Assembly: GCA_900475325.1 (NCBI GenBank)
Contig: LS483371.1
Coordinates: forward strand, 4,216,001-4,280,000
Length of the DNA: 64,000 bases
Reading direction: 5' to 3'
Source: Paucimonas lemoignei
GTDB lineage: Bacteria > Pseudomonadota > Gammaproteobacteria > Pseudomonadales > Pseudomonadaceae
Below the pieces are notes generated by a model. The model saw only the letters and a list, made by a program, of their open reading frames with translations. It did no database searches and had not been told where the DNA came from. The position numbers and the translations under genes are program-made. Positions within the stretch are counted from its first letter, which is position 1; every line of letters starts with the position of its first letter. Positions 54,128 through 62,854 of this stretch are shown here, one piece after another.

Positions 54128-54592
54128 ATGCAAGACACTAATTTGCTGCAACTGATCACCGACGACATGGCCCCGGCCCAGCAACTGCTGGAGCTTCTGC
54201 ATGCCGAATCCATCGCCCTGCACGGTCGCAACATGGCTGAACTGGAGCGTATTCTGGCGCAGAAGCAGGCGCTGGTTATCCTGCTCGAGCAGCATGGCCG
54301 TAAACGCAGCCAGATACTCAGTGGCCTTGGCTTGAGTCCCGACCGCAAAGGTCTGGTGGAACTCGCCAACAGTTCGTCTCTGGGCGAAACACTGATCAAG
54401 TCAGGTGATGACTTGAGCGCATTGATCGTTGAATGCCAGAAGCTGAATGAGCACAATGGCACCTCGATCAAAATGCAGCAGATGGCGACAGCGCATCAGT
54501 TGCAGATCCTGGTTGGCGACAGCCCCACGCTTTATGACAGCCGGGGTTCAACATCGGGCCGAGCCAGACCTCGCCCGTTAAGCCAAGCGTAA
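54128..54592 (+). CDS. flgN: FlgK/FlgL export chaperone FlgN
   Basis: Helical chaperone of 154 residues for the hook-filament junction proteins. Typical features include LLELLHAESIALHGRNMAEL and the helical core, with a basic, Ser/Arg-rich tail. It is in the flgM-flgN pair; the Shine-Dalgarno is weak. Confidence 0.93.
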   Translation: MQDTNLLQLITDDMAPAQQLLELLHAESIALHGRNMAELERILAQKQALVILLEQHGRKRSQILSGLGLSPDRKGLVELANSSSLGETLIKSGDDLSALIVECQKLNEHNGTSIKMQQMATAHQLQILVGDSPTLYDSRGSTSGRARPRPLSQA

Positions 54593-54664
54593 CTTTCTGT
54601 ATCAAGGCGCATTGCATGCTGGCAAAATGCCTGCCATAGCGTTGCTGTCGTATTTTGCCTGGAG

Positions 54665-55420
54665 ATGGAAAAAGTGAATGGCTCAAGCGCGGAAGATGCT
54701 CCGCAGCCCCCAAAGGTACTCAACACCCCTTTGGAAATTGCCGCCAATTTGCGGCTGCTTATGGAAAGTCATGATCCGCTGATCATCACTTTTCACGAGC
54801 GCACCCAACGTTTTCAGAGCTATCTGATCGAAGTCGACCGTGAAAGCAATGTCATTGCCCTAGACGAAATGATCCCGCGCGATGGCGAAAAATTCCTCGC
54901 CAACGGTGAGTCGTACCGCGTCGAAGGCTTCCATGACGGCGTTCGTATTGCTTGGGAAAGCAGTGCGGAAATGTCCATTGTCGAAGTCGACGGGCAGCGT
55001 CTGTATCGCGGCGCGATGCCCACCGAAGTCATCTATCACCAGCGACGCAACGCCTTTCGCGCAGCCCTCAAGCTTGCCCAACTGGTGAGTGTCGAGATGG
55101 GCGGCGACAAGATCAAATTCCCCCTGGCTGGCAAACTGCTGGATATCTCGGCCACCGGCTGCAAACTGCGCTTTGAAGGCGATGTGTCCGAGCGCATGCA
55201 ACTGGGCCAGGTGTACGAGCGCTTCGTTGCCCAATTGCCCTTCGGCACCATGACAGCCCCGGTTGAGCTGCGGTACCTGCACTTCGAAGAAAGGGTCAAC
55301 ACCACCTTCGCTGGCATCCGCTTTCACAACATGAGCGGGCTGGTGCAGCGTCAGGTAGAGCGCTTCGTCTACCAACTGCAGCGCGAAGCCCGTCGTTTCG
55401 ACAAAGACGACGACTTCTGA
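54665..55420 (+). CDS. flgZ: c-di-GMP-binding flagellar brake protein FlgZ (YcgR)
   Basis: Slows the motor when c-di-GMP is high. The N-terminal YcgR domain covers residues 15-120; the PilZ domain follows with the RxxxR motif as RRNAFR near 127 and DISATG near 155. Length 251. At the ATG (54665) GGAG is immediately adjacent, which is poor. A GTG three codons on (54674) has GGAG nine bases upstream and could be the true start. Confidence 0.93.
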   Translation: MEKVNGSSAEDAPQPPKVLNTPLEIAANLRLLMESHDPLIITFHERTQRFQSYLIEVDRESNVIALDEMIPRDGEKFLANGESYRVEGFHDGVRIAWESSAEMSIVEVDGQRLYRGAMPTEVIYHQRRNAFRAALKLAQLVSVEMGGDKIKFPLAGKLLDISATGCKLRFEGDVSERMQLGQVYERFVAQLPFGTMTAPVELRYLHFEERVNTTFAGIRFHNMSGLVQRQVERFVYQLQREARRFDKDDDF

Positions 55421-55433
55421 CAGCTGGGTGATG

Positions 55434-55475
55434 TAAAAAAGGCGATCACGCAGGAATGCGTGATCGCCTTTTTTT
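55434..55475 (+). terminator. flgZ terminator
   Basis: GGCGATCACGCA-GGAA-TGCGTGATCGCC with A-run before and T-run after: a 12-bp stem that could work in both directions. Confidence 0.95.
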
Positions 55476-55491
55476 GTTGGAGCCAGCCCTC

Positions 55492-55582
55492 TGTGGGAGC
55501 GAGCTTGCTCGCGAAGAGGTCTGAACTGCCAGGCATCTATTTAATCCTGAACATCGCTTTCGCGAGCAAGCTCGCTCCCACA
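55492..55582. repeat. REP palindrome pair
   Basis: TGTGGGAGCGAGCTTGCTCG and TTCGCGAGCAAGCTCGCTCC in inverse orientation, about 91 bases. Confidence 0.9.
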
Positions 55583-55628
55583 TAAATTACGTAAATCAGA
55601 TGATTTAGGTTTTGTTTGATGAGAGCAG

Positions 55629-55690
55629 GCCAGGCTGCGAACCGGTTTCCATGACACACCGCTGTTCGCAGCCTTCGGCAGCTCCTACAG
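55629..55690. repeat. REP-like palindrome at end of MFS gene
   Basis: CCAGGCTGCGAACCGG and TTCGCAGCCTTCGGCAGCTC in inverse orientation. It ends at the MFS stop codon and lies between convergent genes. Confidence 0.7.
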
Positions 55691-55692
55691 GT

Positions 55693-57039
55693 CTAGGGGC
55701 GGTTGATCTCTTCGTTCTCTGTCGCTGGCTTGACGACCTCTTCAGGCGTCGGCTCTGGCTCGACCACAGGCTCGACCACGGTCTGCATCTGGTCCTGAAC
55801 CACCTGCTCGTCCACACGCGGGTCAAGAGCTACCACCAACGGCGAGCTGGACATGCTGTCCGGCATGGCAATGTGATGCAGCGGCGCGTCGTCGACCTGG
55901 TGAAGGTGCGTGACGGCTTTCGGACGAATCAGCAGCACCAGAATAAATGCCGTGAAACTGACGAACACGTACAACATGTTGCTGCCCAGCATTTGCATCA
56001 GCGCACCCGCTGCCAGCGGACCGATGCTGGCGCCAATACCGAAGGTCATCAGCAGCATCGCAGTCAATGAAACACGGCGCTCGGCCTCGACGTGGTCATT
56101 GGCGAATGCCACGGCCAGTGGATACAGGCTGAACTGCAACATCGACGCCAGAAAGCCCACGACGAACAGCGCCTCCAGCGGCATGTTCGGCAGAATGGCG
56201 AGGGGCAGCGCCGCCACCGCCAACATCCCGGCGAAAGCGCGCATCAGCTTGGCGCGGTCATATCGGTCGGACAGCAAACCCAGCGGCCACTGCACCAACA
56301 GCCCGGCCAGGATGCAGCAGCCCATGAACATACCAACATGCTCTGTGGACAAGCCCTGCTGCGCTGCATAGAGCGGCGCAAGACCATAGAACGAGCCAAC
56401 CATCAGCCCTGCACCGAGGATCGTGGTCAACGACTGTGGCACCCGGCTGATGAAGAACCGTGGCTCCAGCGGCGCCGGGTGCAAAGGCGCGGGGTGAATG
56501 CTGCGGGTCATGGCCACCGGCACCAGACACAGGGCGAAGCACAGCGCGACCAGCATCAACAGCTCCGGCCCCAGCCCTGGGTGAATCACCAGAATCAGCT
56601 GGCCCAGCACCAGGCCCAGATAGGAAGCGATCATGTAGCCGCTGAACACCATGCCGCGCTGCTTGGCTGCTGCCTGCTCGTTGAGCCAACTTTCGATAAC
56701 CATGTACTGGCACATCATCCCGAGGCCGACAATCATCCGCAGAATCAGCCAGGCCGGGAGCCAATCGATCAATCCCAGGCCCAGCACCGCCGCGCCTACC
56801 ACACCGGCACAGGTCGCATAGGCACGAATATGCCCGACCCGGCCGATCAGCCGGTGGCCCACTTTGCCGCCCAGCACCAGGCCGAAATAGTTGGCAGCCA
56901 TCAAACCACCAATCCACAGGCCATCGACCTGATCAGCAGACAAGCGCAACGCGAGGTAGGTGGTCAAAAGACCCGAGCCGATCAACATCATCAGCGAGGC
57001 AAAATAAAGCCCCTGAAAAGACTTCCAGATTTGGCGCAT
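55693..57039 (-). CDS. MFS transporter (YcaD-like), substrate unknown
   Basis: About 12 membrane helices fill residues 8-380, with a short central loop (TRSIHPAPLHPAPLEPRF). The cytoplasmic motif between helices 8 and 9 reads GLLSDRYDRAKLM, typical of the family. After the last helix comes an unusual acidic, Pro/Glu-rich tail of about 65 residues (VVEPVVEPEPTPEEVVKPAT). Length 448. No neighbour tells the substrate; it is not part of the flagellar system. Confidence 0.85.
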   Translation of the reverse strand: MRQIWKSFQGLYFASLMMLIGSGLLTTYLALRLSADQVDGLWIGGLMAANYFGLVLGGKVGHRLIGRVGHIRAYATCAGVVGAAVLGLGLIDWLPAWLILRMIVGLGMMCQYMVIESWLNEQAAAKQRGMVFSGYMIASYLGLVLGQLILVIHPGLGPELLMLVALCFALCLVPVAMTRSIHPAPLHPAPLEPRFFISRVPQSLTTILGAGLMVGSFYGLAPLYAAQQGLSTEHVGMFMGCCILAGLLVQWPLGLLSDRYDRAKLMRAFAGMLAVAALPLAILPNMPLEALFVVGFLASMLQFSLYPLAVAFANDHVEAERRVSLTAMLLMTFGIGASIGPLAAGALMQMLGSNMLYVFVSFTAFILVLLIRPKAVTHLHQVDDAPLHHIAMPDSMSSSPLVVALDPRVDEQVVQDQMQTVVEPVVEPEPTPEEVVKPATENEEINRP

Positions 57040-57092
57040 CGACTTTCCAAAAATAGGAAGTCACCGCAATCGATGACTTCCAGACAGCGTTT

Positions 57093-58436
57093 CTAAGCCT
57101 GGGCAGCGAGAATACGCCGCTCCCAGGGGGTGATTTCATCGAGAAAGCTGGTCAATTCCATACTCTTCGATGCGATGTAGCCTTCGATGAACTCATTGCC
57201 AAACAGTTCCTTGGCCACCGAACTGCGTTTCAGACGCTCCAGAGCGTCATGCAAGGTACATGGCAGTGACAAATGGTCAGGCACTTGAATCTCGCCCTGG
57301 AGCGGATCGGTGGGTTCCAGCTCGCGATCCATGCCATAAAGGCCCGCTGCGAGGCTGGCAGCGATGGCCAGGTAAGGATTGGCATCGGCACCCGGCAGCC
57401 GATTTTCCACACGCCGTGCGGCCGGGGCGCTTGAAGGGATACGCAAGCCTGCTGCTCGATTGTCATGGGACCAGCAGGCATTGTTCGGCGAAGCAAACGG
57501 ATGACACAGCCGCTGATAGGAATTCACGTTCGGTGCAAACAGCGCCGTGAAGTCGGCCATGCACGCCTGCTGCCCGGCAATGAAGTGCCTGAACGCAGCC
57601 GTCGCCTGCCCTGCTTCGTCGTTGAACACGTTAATACCCGTCGCGGCATCAACCACGCTCTGGTGAATGTGCATCGAACTGCCTGCCGTGTGCGCCAGAG
57701 GCTTGGCCATGCACACCACAATCAGGCCATGCTTGAGCGCCACTTCCTTGAGCAGGTGCTTGAACAGAAAGGTCTGGTCGGCCAGTAGCAAAGGGTCGCC
57801 GTGCCACAGATTGATTTCAAACTGGCTGACGCCCATTTCGTGCATGAAGGTATCGCGCGGCAAACCGAGCGCTGCCATGCAGGCGTAAACCTCGCTGAAA
57901 AACGGACGCAAACCGTTGTTGGAACTGATGCTGAAGGCCGAGTGCCCCTCCTCTCGCCGACCATCCAGGCCCTTGGGCGGCTGAAATGCTTGAGCCGGGT
58001 CAGGGTTGGGCGCAAAAACGAAAAACTCAAGCTCGGTGGCAACCACAGGCGCCAGGCCACGTTCGGCATAGTGAGCGATCACTCGCTTGAGCTGGCTGCG
58101 GGTAGACAGATTGCAAGCTCCCCCGCCCAACTCGTCGACATCGCATATCGCCAGCGCCCTCGGCTCGTGGCTCCAGGGAAGGCGATGAATCTGCTGCGGA
58201 TCTGCGACCATGGCCACATCGCCATCATCACTGCCATAAAAGCGCGAAGGGGGGTAACCGCCCATGATGCATTGCAGCAATACGCCCCTGGCCATTTGCA
58301 AGCGCCGCCCTTCGAGGAAACCCTGAGCGGTCATTACTTTGCCCCGGGGTACCCCGTTCAAGTCAGGGGTGACACATTCCACTTCATCAATACCCATCAA
58401 CTGCTGCGCGAGCGGATGGGGGTTATAGCCAGTCAT
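57093..58436 (-). CDS. Glutamine synthetase family protein (gamma-glutamylpolyamine synthetase-like)
   Basis: ATP-dependent ligase of the GlnA fold. Motifs include VATELEFFVF, HEMGVSQFEINL, GSSMHIHQS and ADANPYLAIAASLAAGLYG. The N-terminus (MGIDEVECVTPDLNGVPRGK) and 447-residue length resemble PuuA/PauA enzymes that glutamylate polyamines rather than the housekeeping GlnA. AAGGA lies upstream of the ATG. It is not clearly linked to its neighbours. Confidence 0.88.
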   Translation of the reverse strand: MTGYNPHPLAQQLMGIDEVECVTPDLNGVPRGKVMTAQGFLEGRRLQMARGVLLQCIMGGYPPSRFYGSDDGDVAMVADPQQIHRLPWSHEPRALAICDVDELGGGACNLSTRSQLKRVIAHYAERGLAPVVATELEFFVFAPNPDPAQAFQPPKGLDGRREEGHSAFSISSNNGLRPFFSEVYACMAALGLPRDTFMHEMGVSQFEINLWHGDPLLLADQTFLFKHLLKEVALKHGLIVVCMAKPLAHTAGSSMHIHQSVVDAATGINVFNDEAGQATAAFRHFIAGQQACMADFTALFAPNVNSYQRLCHPFASPNNACWSHDNRAAGLRIPSSAPAARRVENRLPGADANPYLAIAASLAAGLYGMDRELEPTDPLQGEIQVPDHLSLPCTLHDALERLKRSSVAKELFGNEFIEGYIASKSMELTSFLDEITPWERRILAAQA

Positions 58437-58515
58437 CAGTCAATCCTTGGTCATCATCCATGCCGCCCTGCGGCTTTGTTGCCAAAATACGCCGAATCAA
58501 GCTACCGCATAAGAC

Positions 58516-59208
58516 TCAGGGCAAGTAAAGACTGAAAAGCCCGCCGCCCAACCGCCCGCCATTGGCAAGTTCGATTCGCCCGCACACTCCGTTGCGCTGG
58601 TGCCGCCCGGCAATCTGCGCGGCAAAGTACAGGCCCAGGCCGGTGCTGCCGCTGGCCTGGTTGAGGCCCTGAACGTAGTCGGACTGAAACTCGATCATGT
58701 CTGCCGGATAACCAGGCCCATCATCGTTGATCTCTATCACCACCTGCCCGTCTTCTTCACGCACGGTGATCAGGATCGACTGCTTCGCGAAGCGGATGGC
58801 ATTGATGATGACGTTGGCGACCACCGAGCCGATCAGCTCGCGGTCAAAGAAGCCCAGCGGGCATAGGTCGTCAACCTCGAAGGTGGCCACCAGCGCACGG
58901 CTGTTGAGGACTTCTTCATGCCAGGCCAGTTGCGCCTCGATGAAGTCGTCCATTTCATGGTATTCGGGTCGCAGGGGCAGTTGATTGACTTCAAGCTTAT
59001 ACAGCCCGAGCAGCTGGACCATCATGCCGTTGAGATGAGCAAACTCGTAGTCGATCACGCCCCGCTCGGGGGTGTCTTTCTGCTCGTCACTCAAGCGTCC
59101 TTGCCACTGACCGTGTGCCTGCATCAGTGACGCCAATGAGTTCTTCATGTCATGCACGGTAGAGGCAATGACCATGGAGAAGTCCAGACCTGCATCCTTT
59201 TTGCTCAT
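58516..59208 (-). CDS. Cytoplasmic histidine kinase without sensor domain
   Basis: 230 residues: a short HisKA-like helical part with HDMKNSLASL (candidate phospho-His19) and an HATPase domain with VVANVIINAIRF, NDDGPGYP and STGLGLYFAAQIAG. No membrane helix, PAS or other input domain is visible, so it probably takes input from its partner. Its ATG overlaps the stop of the TPR response-regulator gene as ATGA. Confidence 0.9.
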   Translation of the reverse strand: MSKKDAGLDFSMVIASTVHDMKNSLASLMQAHGQWQGRLSDEQKDTPERGVIDYEFAHLNGMMVQLLGLYKLEVNQLPLRPEYHEMDDFIEAQLAWHEEVLNSRALVATFEVDDLCPLGFFDRELIGSVVANVIINAIRFAKQSILITVREEDGQVVIEINDDGPGYPADMIEFQSDYVQGLNQASGSTGLGLYFAAQIAGRHQRNGVCGRIELANGGRLGGGLFSLYLP

Positions 59209-60809
59209 GCACCAAACGCCTTGCTCTGTAATTTCTGGAATCGCTCGAATCGGGGGTCGTCACTGGGCATCTTGCCGACCATTTTCAGGCACGTGCGGCA
59301 CTCTTCGAGCTTCACCGCATCGGGGGCTGTTGCCAGCGAATGCAGCAATGCCTGCGCCAGGTTCAACGCGATGCTGATGTTCTTGGCTTGCAACGCCAGC
59401 GCACGGCGGAAGAAGTCCTGGGCTTCCACCAAATTGCCGCCCTTGTAGCTGCGCACGCCCTGAATATTGAGATCGATGGCGGCCTTGTTGGCGCCCAGAA
59501 TTGCCGGATCATCGGTCTGCTTCGCAATACCCTGCATGACCGCCGGATCGTCGCCGTAAATCTCGGCGCAGGTTTTCAACACCCCCGCCCCGGCGTCCGC
59601 ATGCCCCAGGCTTTTCAGTTGAGTCGCCACTGCCAGTGCCGCGTTGGCACTGAGGAACTGGTCCATGTTCTCCAGGCGACCCATGGCTTCTGCAGTCAGC
59701 TTGGCGGCCATTTCGGGATCGGAATGTTGCACGCTGGAGGCCTTCATCAACCGCGCGCGAACCTGCACGCCCTGGTCATCGCCGTTTTCTTTGGCCACGT
59801 CACCAAGCGTCTGGTTGATCTCCACTCGCGTCCTGGCATCCAGGCCCTGATCGCCGCCTCGGGAAATCAGCGCCTGAGCAAAGCCCAGGTTGGTTTCAGG
59901 ATTCTTGAAACGGGAAAACTGCCCTTGAGACACCGCCTGCCGATAGGCACGGGAGGCGCCGTCAAAGTCCTGGTTATCCAGTGCCAGCTTGCCCAGCAGT
60001 GTCTGCCGACGCACAGCCAGTGGCGAAATACGCACAGCGTCTTCAAGGACTTTCTGCGCCCGCACCACATCGCCCCGGGCGACCAGCGCCTCGGCGAGCC
60101 CGTCGTAAAGAATCGGCATCCCGGAAAACGCTTTTACCGCCGCTTCGAAAACCGCCTGCGCTTCGGCGGCCTTGTTGCGCTTGAGCAGCAAATTGCCCAG
60201 CGCTGCGTAGGCCCAGGGGGCCGGACGATCAGCGAGGATGGATTTGAGGAACGCTTCCAGTGGCTCATATTGTTTCAACTCACGCAGGGCATCGGCCTTA
60301 TAGCGCAGGCATAGCGGCGCATAGCGAGGGTCCTTCGTGGTCAGCGCGACACAGGCGGCGAGCACCTCCGACGGCTTGCCGCGATCGAGCGCCTGCAGGA
60401 TCGGCTTGAGCATGGTCTTGCGCTGAACGAGTTTTTCCAACCGCTGGGCCAGGCCCGCACGGTTGAAAGGCTTGGTCAGGTAAGCATCGGGCTCCCACTC
60501 CAGCGCGCTCATGACCATCGCCTGGCTGTTTTCAGCCGTGACCATGATGAACACCGCTTCGTGGCTCAGCAGCCGGTCGACCATCAGGTCTTCAAGCACG
60601 TGCTGGCCGTTCTTCTTTCCATCCCCAAGGTTGAAGTCATGCAGAACAAAATCGTAGCGCTTCTGCGAGCACATCTTCAGTGCCTGCTCGCCCGTATCAG
60701 CGGTATCGACTTCCTTGACACCCAATTCACGCAGCATGGAACGCACCGAGCTACGGAAATCGGAGAAGTCATCGACGATAAGAAACTTTTTTTGGTTGTA
60801 CGCCAGCAT
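59205..60809 (-). CDS. Response regulator with TPR-like repeats
   Basis: 534 residues: a CheY-like receiver (residues 7-130; VDD at 12-14, phospho-acceptor Asp58 in VLHDFNLGDG, Lys in YLTKPF) followed by about 380 residues of helical TPR-type repeats (for example PWAYAALGNLLLKRNKAAEA and RRQTLLGKLALDNQDFDGAS). No DNA-binding or enzymatic output domain is seen, so output is probably by protein binding. The ATG at 60809 begins MLAYNQKKFLIVDD; the extension to 60998 is unlikely. Co-transcribed with the kinase. Confidence 0.92.
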   Translation of the reverse strand: MLAYNQKKFLIVDDFSDFRSSVRSMLRELGVKEVDTADTGEQALKMCSQKRYDFVLHDFNLGDGKKNGQHVLEDLMVDRLLSHEAVFIMVTAENSQAMVMSALEWEPDAYLTKPFNRAGLAQRLEKLVQRKTMLKPILQALDRGKPSEVLAACVALTTKDPRYAPLCLRYKADALRELKQYEPLEAFLKSILADRPAPWAYAALGNLLLKRNKAAEAQAVFEAAVKAFSGMPILYDGLAEALVARGDVVRAQKVLEDAVRISPLAVRRQTLLGKLALDNQDFDGASRAYRQAVSQGQFSRFKNPETNLGFAQALISRGGDQGLDARTRVEINQTLGDVAKENGDDQGVQVRARLMKASSVQHSDPEMAAKLTAEAMGRLENMDQFLSANAALAVATQLKSLGHADAGAGVLKTCAEIYGDDPAVMQGIAKQTDDPAILGANKAAIDLNIQGVRSYKGGNLVEAQDFFRRALALQAKNISIALNLAQALLHSLATAPDAVKLEECRTCLKMVGKMPSDDPRFERFQKLQSKAFGA

Positions 60810-61077
60810 CAGGGGTCCCGTGACGGAAAAAGATAGCAAGCCCGAAGGCCGGTACCGGAAAGAACGGATTAAAGCGTCATGGGAGGAGCAAGTTTCACAC
60901 CACATCCTGACTTTTTGAATCGGGGCACTGCCGGGTTCTGCACTGCACTGACACTCACTAAAGCTCAAAAAAACAGATCCCACTGTATTTATCGGCACGC
61001 AGGCGGATTTCTACAGCGCACAGGCTGATACCGAGTAGACGGGGTGAGGCTTGCCAGACATCTGGAGGGGAATTCGA
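60810..61077. other. Upstream region of the TPR regulator gene
   Basis: About 270 bases with no gene seen. It must carry the promoter of the regulator-kinase pair and the 3' flank of tRNA-Arg. Confidence 0.5.
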
Positions 61078-61154
61078 TGGTGTCCCAGGGCCGGTTCGAA
61101 CGGCCAACCTTCCCCTTAGGAGGGGGATGCTCTATCCAATTGAGCTACTGGGAC
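61078..61154 (-). tRNA. tRNA-Arg (anticodon CCT)
   Basis: 77 bases. Acceptor stem GTCCCAG/CTGGGAC, D arm GCTCAATTGGATAGAGC, anticodon stem TCCCC/GGGGA with loop CTCCTAA (anticodon CCT, reading AGG), T arm GGCCG-TTCGAAC-CGGCC, and encoded ACCA 3' end. Confidence 0.97.
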
Positions 61155-61466
61155 ACAAGTGCCGACACCAGAGTGGGTGCCAGCGAGACGGCGTGCATGT
61201 TAACGGCACCGGTCACTTTTGTCATGTCGTCTTTGGCTTACACGCCTGTGGGCCTAATCCCTATAAACAGTCAGTTTCAGGACTGATCATGCATTTTGCA
61301 TTGCCGCAAAAAGCCATCATTGCAAAACGCATGCTGAGAAGCGTTTATACCCCTATCAAGCCATTGATTTATATAGGTTTTTATACGAATGAAAGTTGGC
61401 ATGCAGACTGCAATATCTATCGCATACGACCCTTCCTAAAGAAAGTTCCATTGGAGGTACCTGAAA
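61155..61466. other. Gap between tRNA-Arg and small membrane-protein gene
   Basis: Holds the tRNA promoter region (minus) and the promoter of the gene at 61467 (plus). A locally AT-rich stretch lies around 61300-61400. I see no gene. Confidence 0.5.
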
Positions 61467-61703
61467 ATGAACATCGCCCTATCAGTGTTGAATGCTGCAG
61501 CCCTGGTCGCATTGGTGGCGTTCCATTTTCAGGATGACGGCAAGACCGAACAGGTTGCCGCCCAGGCTCAACCGCATCATTTGCTGCGTCAGGCGCCTCA
61601 GCTGGCGGTCATGACTGAGCGCAGTGGTCAGGCTGCCGTTCTGGCCAATAACAACAGTGCAACCGCCCCGGTGAAGAACGACGAACCTCGCTGGGTATTC
61701 TGA
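61467..61703 (+). CDS. Small predicted membrane or exported protein
   Basis: 78 residues. An N-terminal hydrophobic stretch (MNIALSVLNAAALVALVAFH) could be an anchor or signal, followed by a polar Gln/Ala/Asn-rich part. GGAGG lies nine bases before the ATG, a good ribosome-binding site. I do not recognise the family. A second small membrane-protein gene follows 55 bases later, probably in the same unit. Confidence 0.75.
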   Translation: MNIALSVLNAAALVALVAFHFQDDGKTEQVAAQAQPHHLLRQAPQLAVMTERSGQAAVLANNNSATAPVKNDEPRWVF

Positions 61704-61758
61704 GATTCCTTCACGTAAACACTTTTGCAACGACCGTGACCGATTAGAGAGAGCAGCC

Positions 61759-61956
61759 ATGTCCAAATCAGCGTTGTCATTCATCATTCTGGCCATCATG
61801 GCTGTGGCGGTTGATCTGCTACTGCCTGCCTCTGCGCAAGGTGGCAGCAGCATCCTGAGCAGCGCCATGAAGATCTCGGCTGGACTGTTTTCGGTACTTT
61901 TCGTCGTAGCGTTGATTTTGGGCCGCCGCTTCAAGTTCGATCCCGTATTGCGCTGA
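61759..61956 (+). CDS. Small two-helix membrane protein
   Basis: 65 residues with two hydrophobic segments (LSFIILAIMAVAVDLLLPA and ISAGLFSVLFVVALILGRRF) and a short basic end. GAGAGAG lies upstream of the ATG. Function unknown; it pairs with the gene at 61467. Confidence 0.75.
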   Translation: MSKSALSFIILAIMAVAVDLLLPASAQGGSSILSSAMKISAGLFSVLFVVALILGRRFKFDPVLR

Positions 61957-62304
61957 TCCCCCCACTCCCCGAGCCGCTCTACCCTCCCAGCACTGCGCGG
62001 CGCTGACGTCACCCCACGCCAATACAATCGCAATCCCAAACGCTTAAACATGACGCCCGTCGGTAAACGCTCGTATTCCGCCCATAACCTTCTAAGCTGA
62101 CACATAGCCATCATGGCAATTTGCAGTCAGAGGCAGCGTTCGTGCACAGGACGCAGTAGCGGTAGCCGTGCTTTGCTAAGCCGCTCGCAATTCTGATAAT
62201 TGGTGCTGGCCAAACGCCTGTATCTGAGTCAATATTTGTCACAGAATTGACGCCAAGGATCCGGCACATTGAGGCATGATGCTGGCCTCTTTGATAACCC
62301 GGTT
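61957..62304. other. Gap upstream of amrZ
   Basis: About 350 bases with no gene seen. The amrZ promoter candidate lies at its right end. Confidence 0.55.
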
Positions 62305-62331
62305 GAACATTTCGCTAAAAAGACGGTCAGA
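62305..62331 (+). promoter_or_regulatory. AlgT/sigma22-like promoter candidate for amrZ
   Basis: GAACAT-N16-TCAGA, close to the AlgT pattern GAACTT-N16/17-TCTGA. It lies 62-88 bases upstream of amrZ. In P. aeruginosa amrZ (algZ) is transcribed by AlgT. Confidence 0.55.
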
Positions 62332-62392
62332 GAATGACATCTTGCGGCGACTTGCTAGAACCGCCTTTCCTCTGAACTAACCGGTTAAATAT

Positions 62393-62722
62393 ATGAGCCC
62401 TATGAAACAGGCTACTTATTCCAGCCGTACGGCTGACAAGTTCGTTGTACGTCTACCTGATGGCATGCGTAACCGCGTGCAAGAGGTAGCTAAAAACCAC
62501 CACCGCAGCATGAACTCCGAGATTATTGCCCGTCTCGAACAAAGCCTGATTCAGGAAGGCGCACTGGGCGACGAGCCTAGCCTACGCCTTGATAGCCCTG
62601 AGCTGTCCCTGCATGAACGTGAATTGCTGCAACGGTTTCGCCAGCTGTCCCACCGCCAGCAAAATGCGCTTGTTTCCCTCATCGCTCACGACACCGAACT
62701 GGCAGCAGATAACGAAGACTGA
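62393..62722 (+). CDS. amrZ: Ribbon-helix-helix regulator AmrZ
   Basis: Arc-type DNA-binding protein (109 residues) that in Pseudomonas controls alginate, motility and c-di-GMP genes; in P. aeruginosa it represses fleQ. The ribbon-helix-helix is residues 8-52 ([37 protein letters not shown]). The C-terminal tetramerisation part ([20 protein letters not shown]) closely follows P. aeruginosa AmrZ as I remember it. Confidence 0.95.
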   Translation: MSPMKQATYSSRTADKFVVRLPDGMRNRVQEVAKNHHRSMNSEIIARLEQSLIQEGALGDEPSLRLDSPELSLHERELLQRFRQLSHRQQNALVSLIAHDTELAADNED

Positions 62723-62742
62723 CAGTTATAGCTAAATTCTTA

Positions 62743-62768
62743 AGCCAGCGTAGTTGCTGGCTTTTTAT
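62743..62768 (+). terminator. amrZ terminator
   Basis: AGCCAGC-GTAGTT-GCTGGCT followed by TTTTATT, 21 bases after the amrZ stop. Confidence 0.88.
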
Positions 62769-62813
62769 TGCAGTCCCGCTGCCTTATTTGCTGTAGGACA
62801 CTTCCGCAATAAT

Positions 62814-62843
62814 AAAAAAACCGCCCAATTGGGCGGTTTTTTT
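62814..62843 (-). terminator. mgtE terminator
   Basis: CCGCCCAATTGGGCGG with A-run on one side and T-run on the other; can serve either strand. It begins 19 bases after the mgtE stop. Confidence 0.9.
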
Positions 62844-62854
62844 GTATTGCTGAC

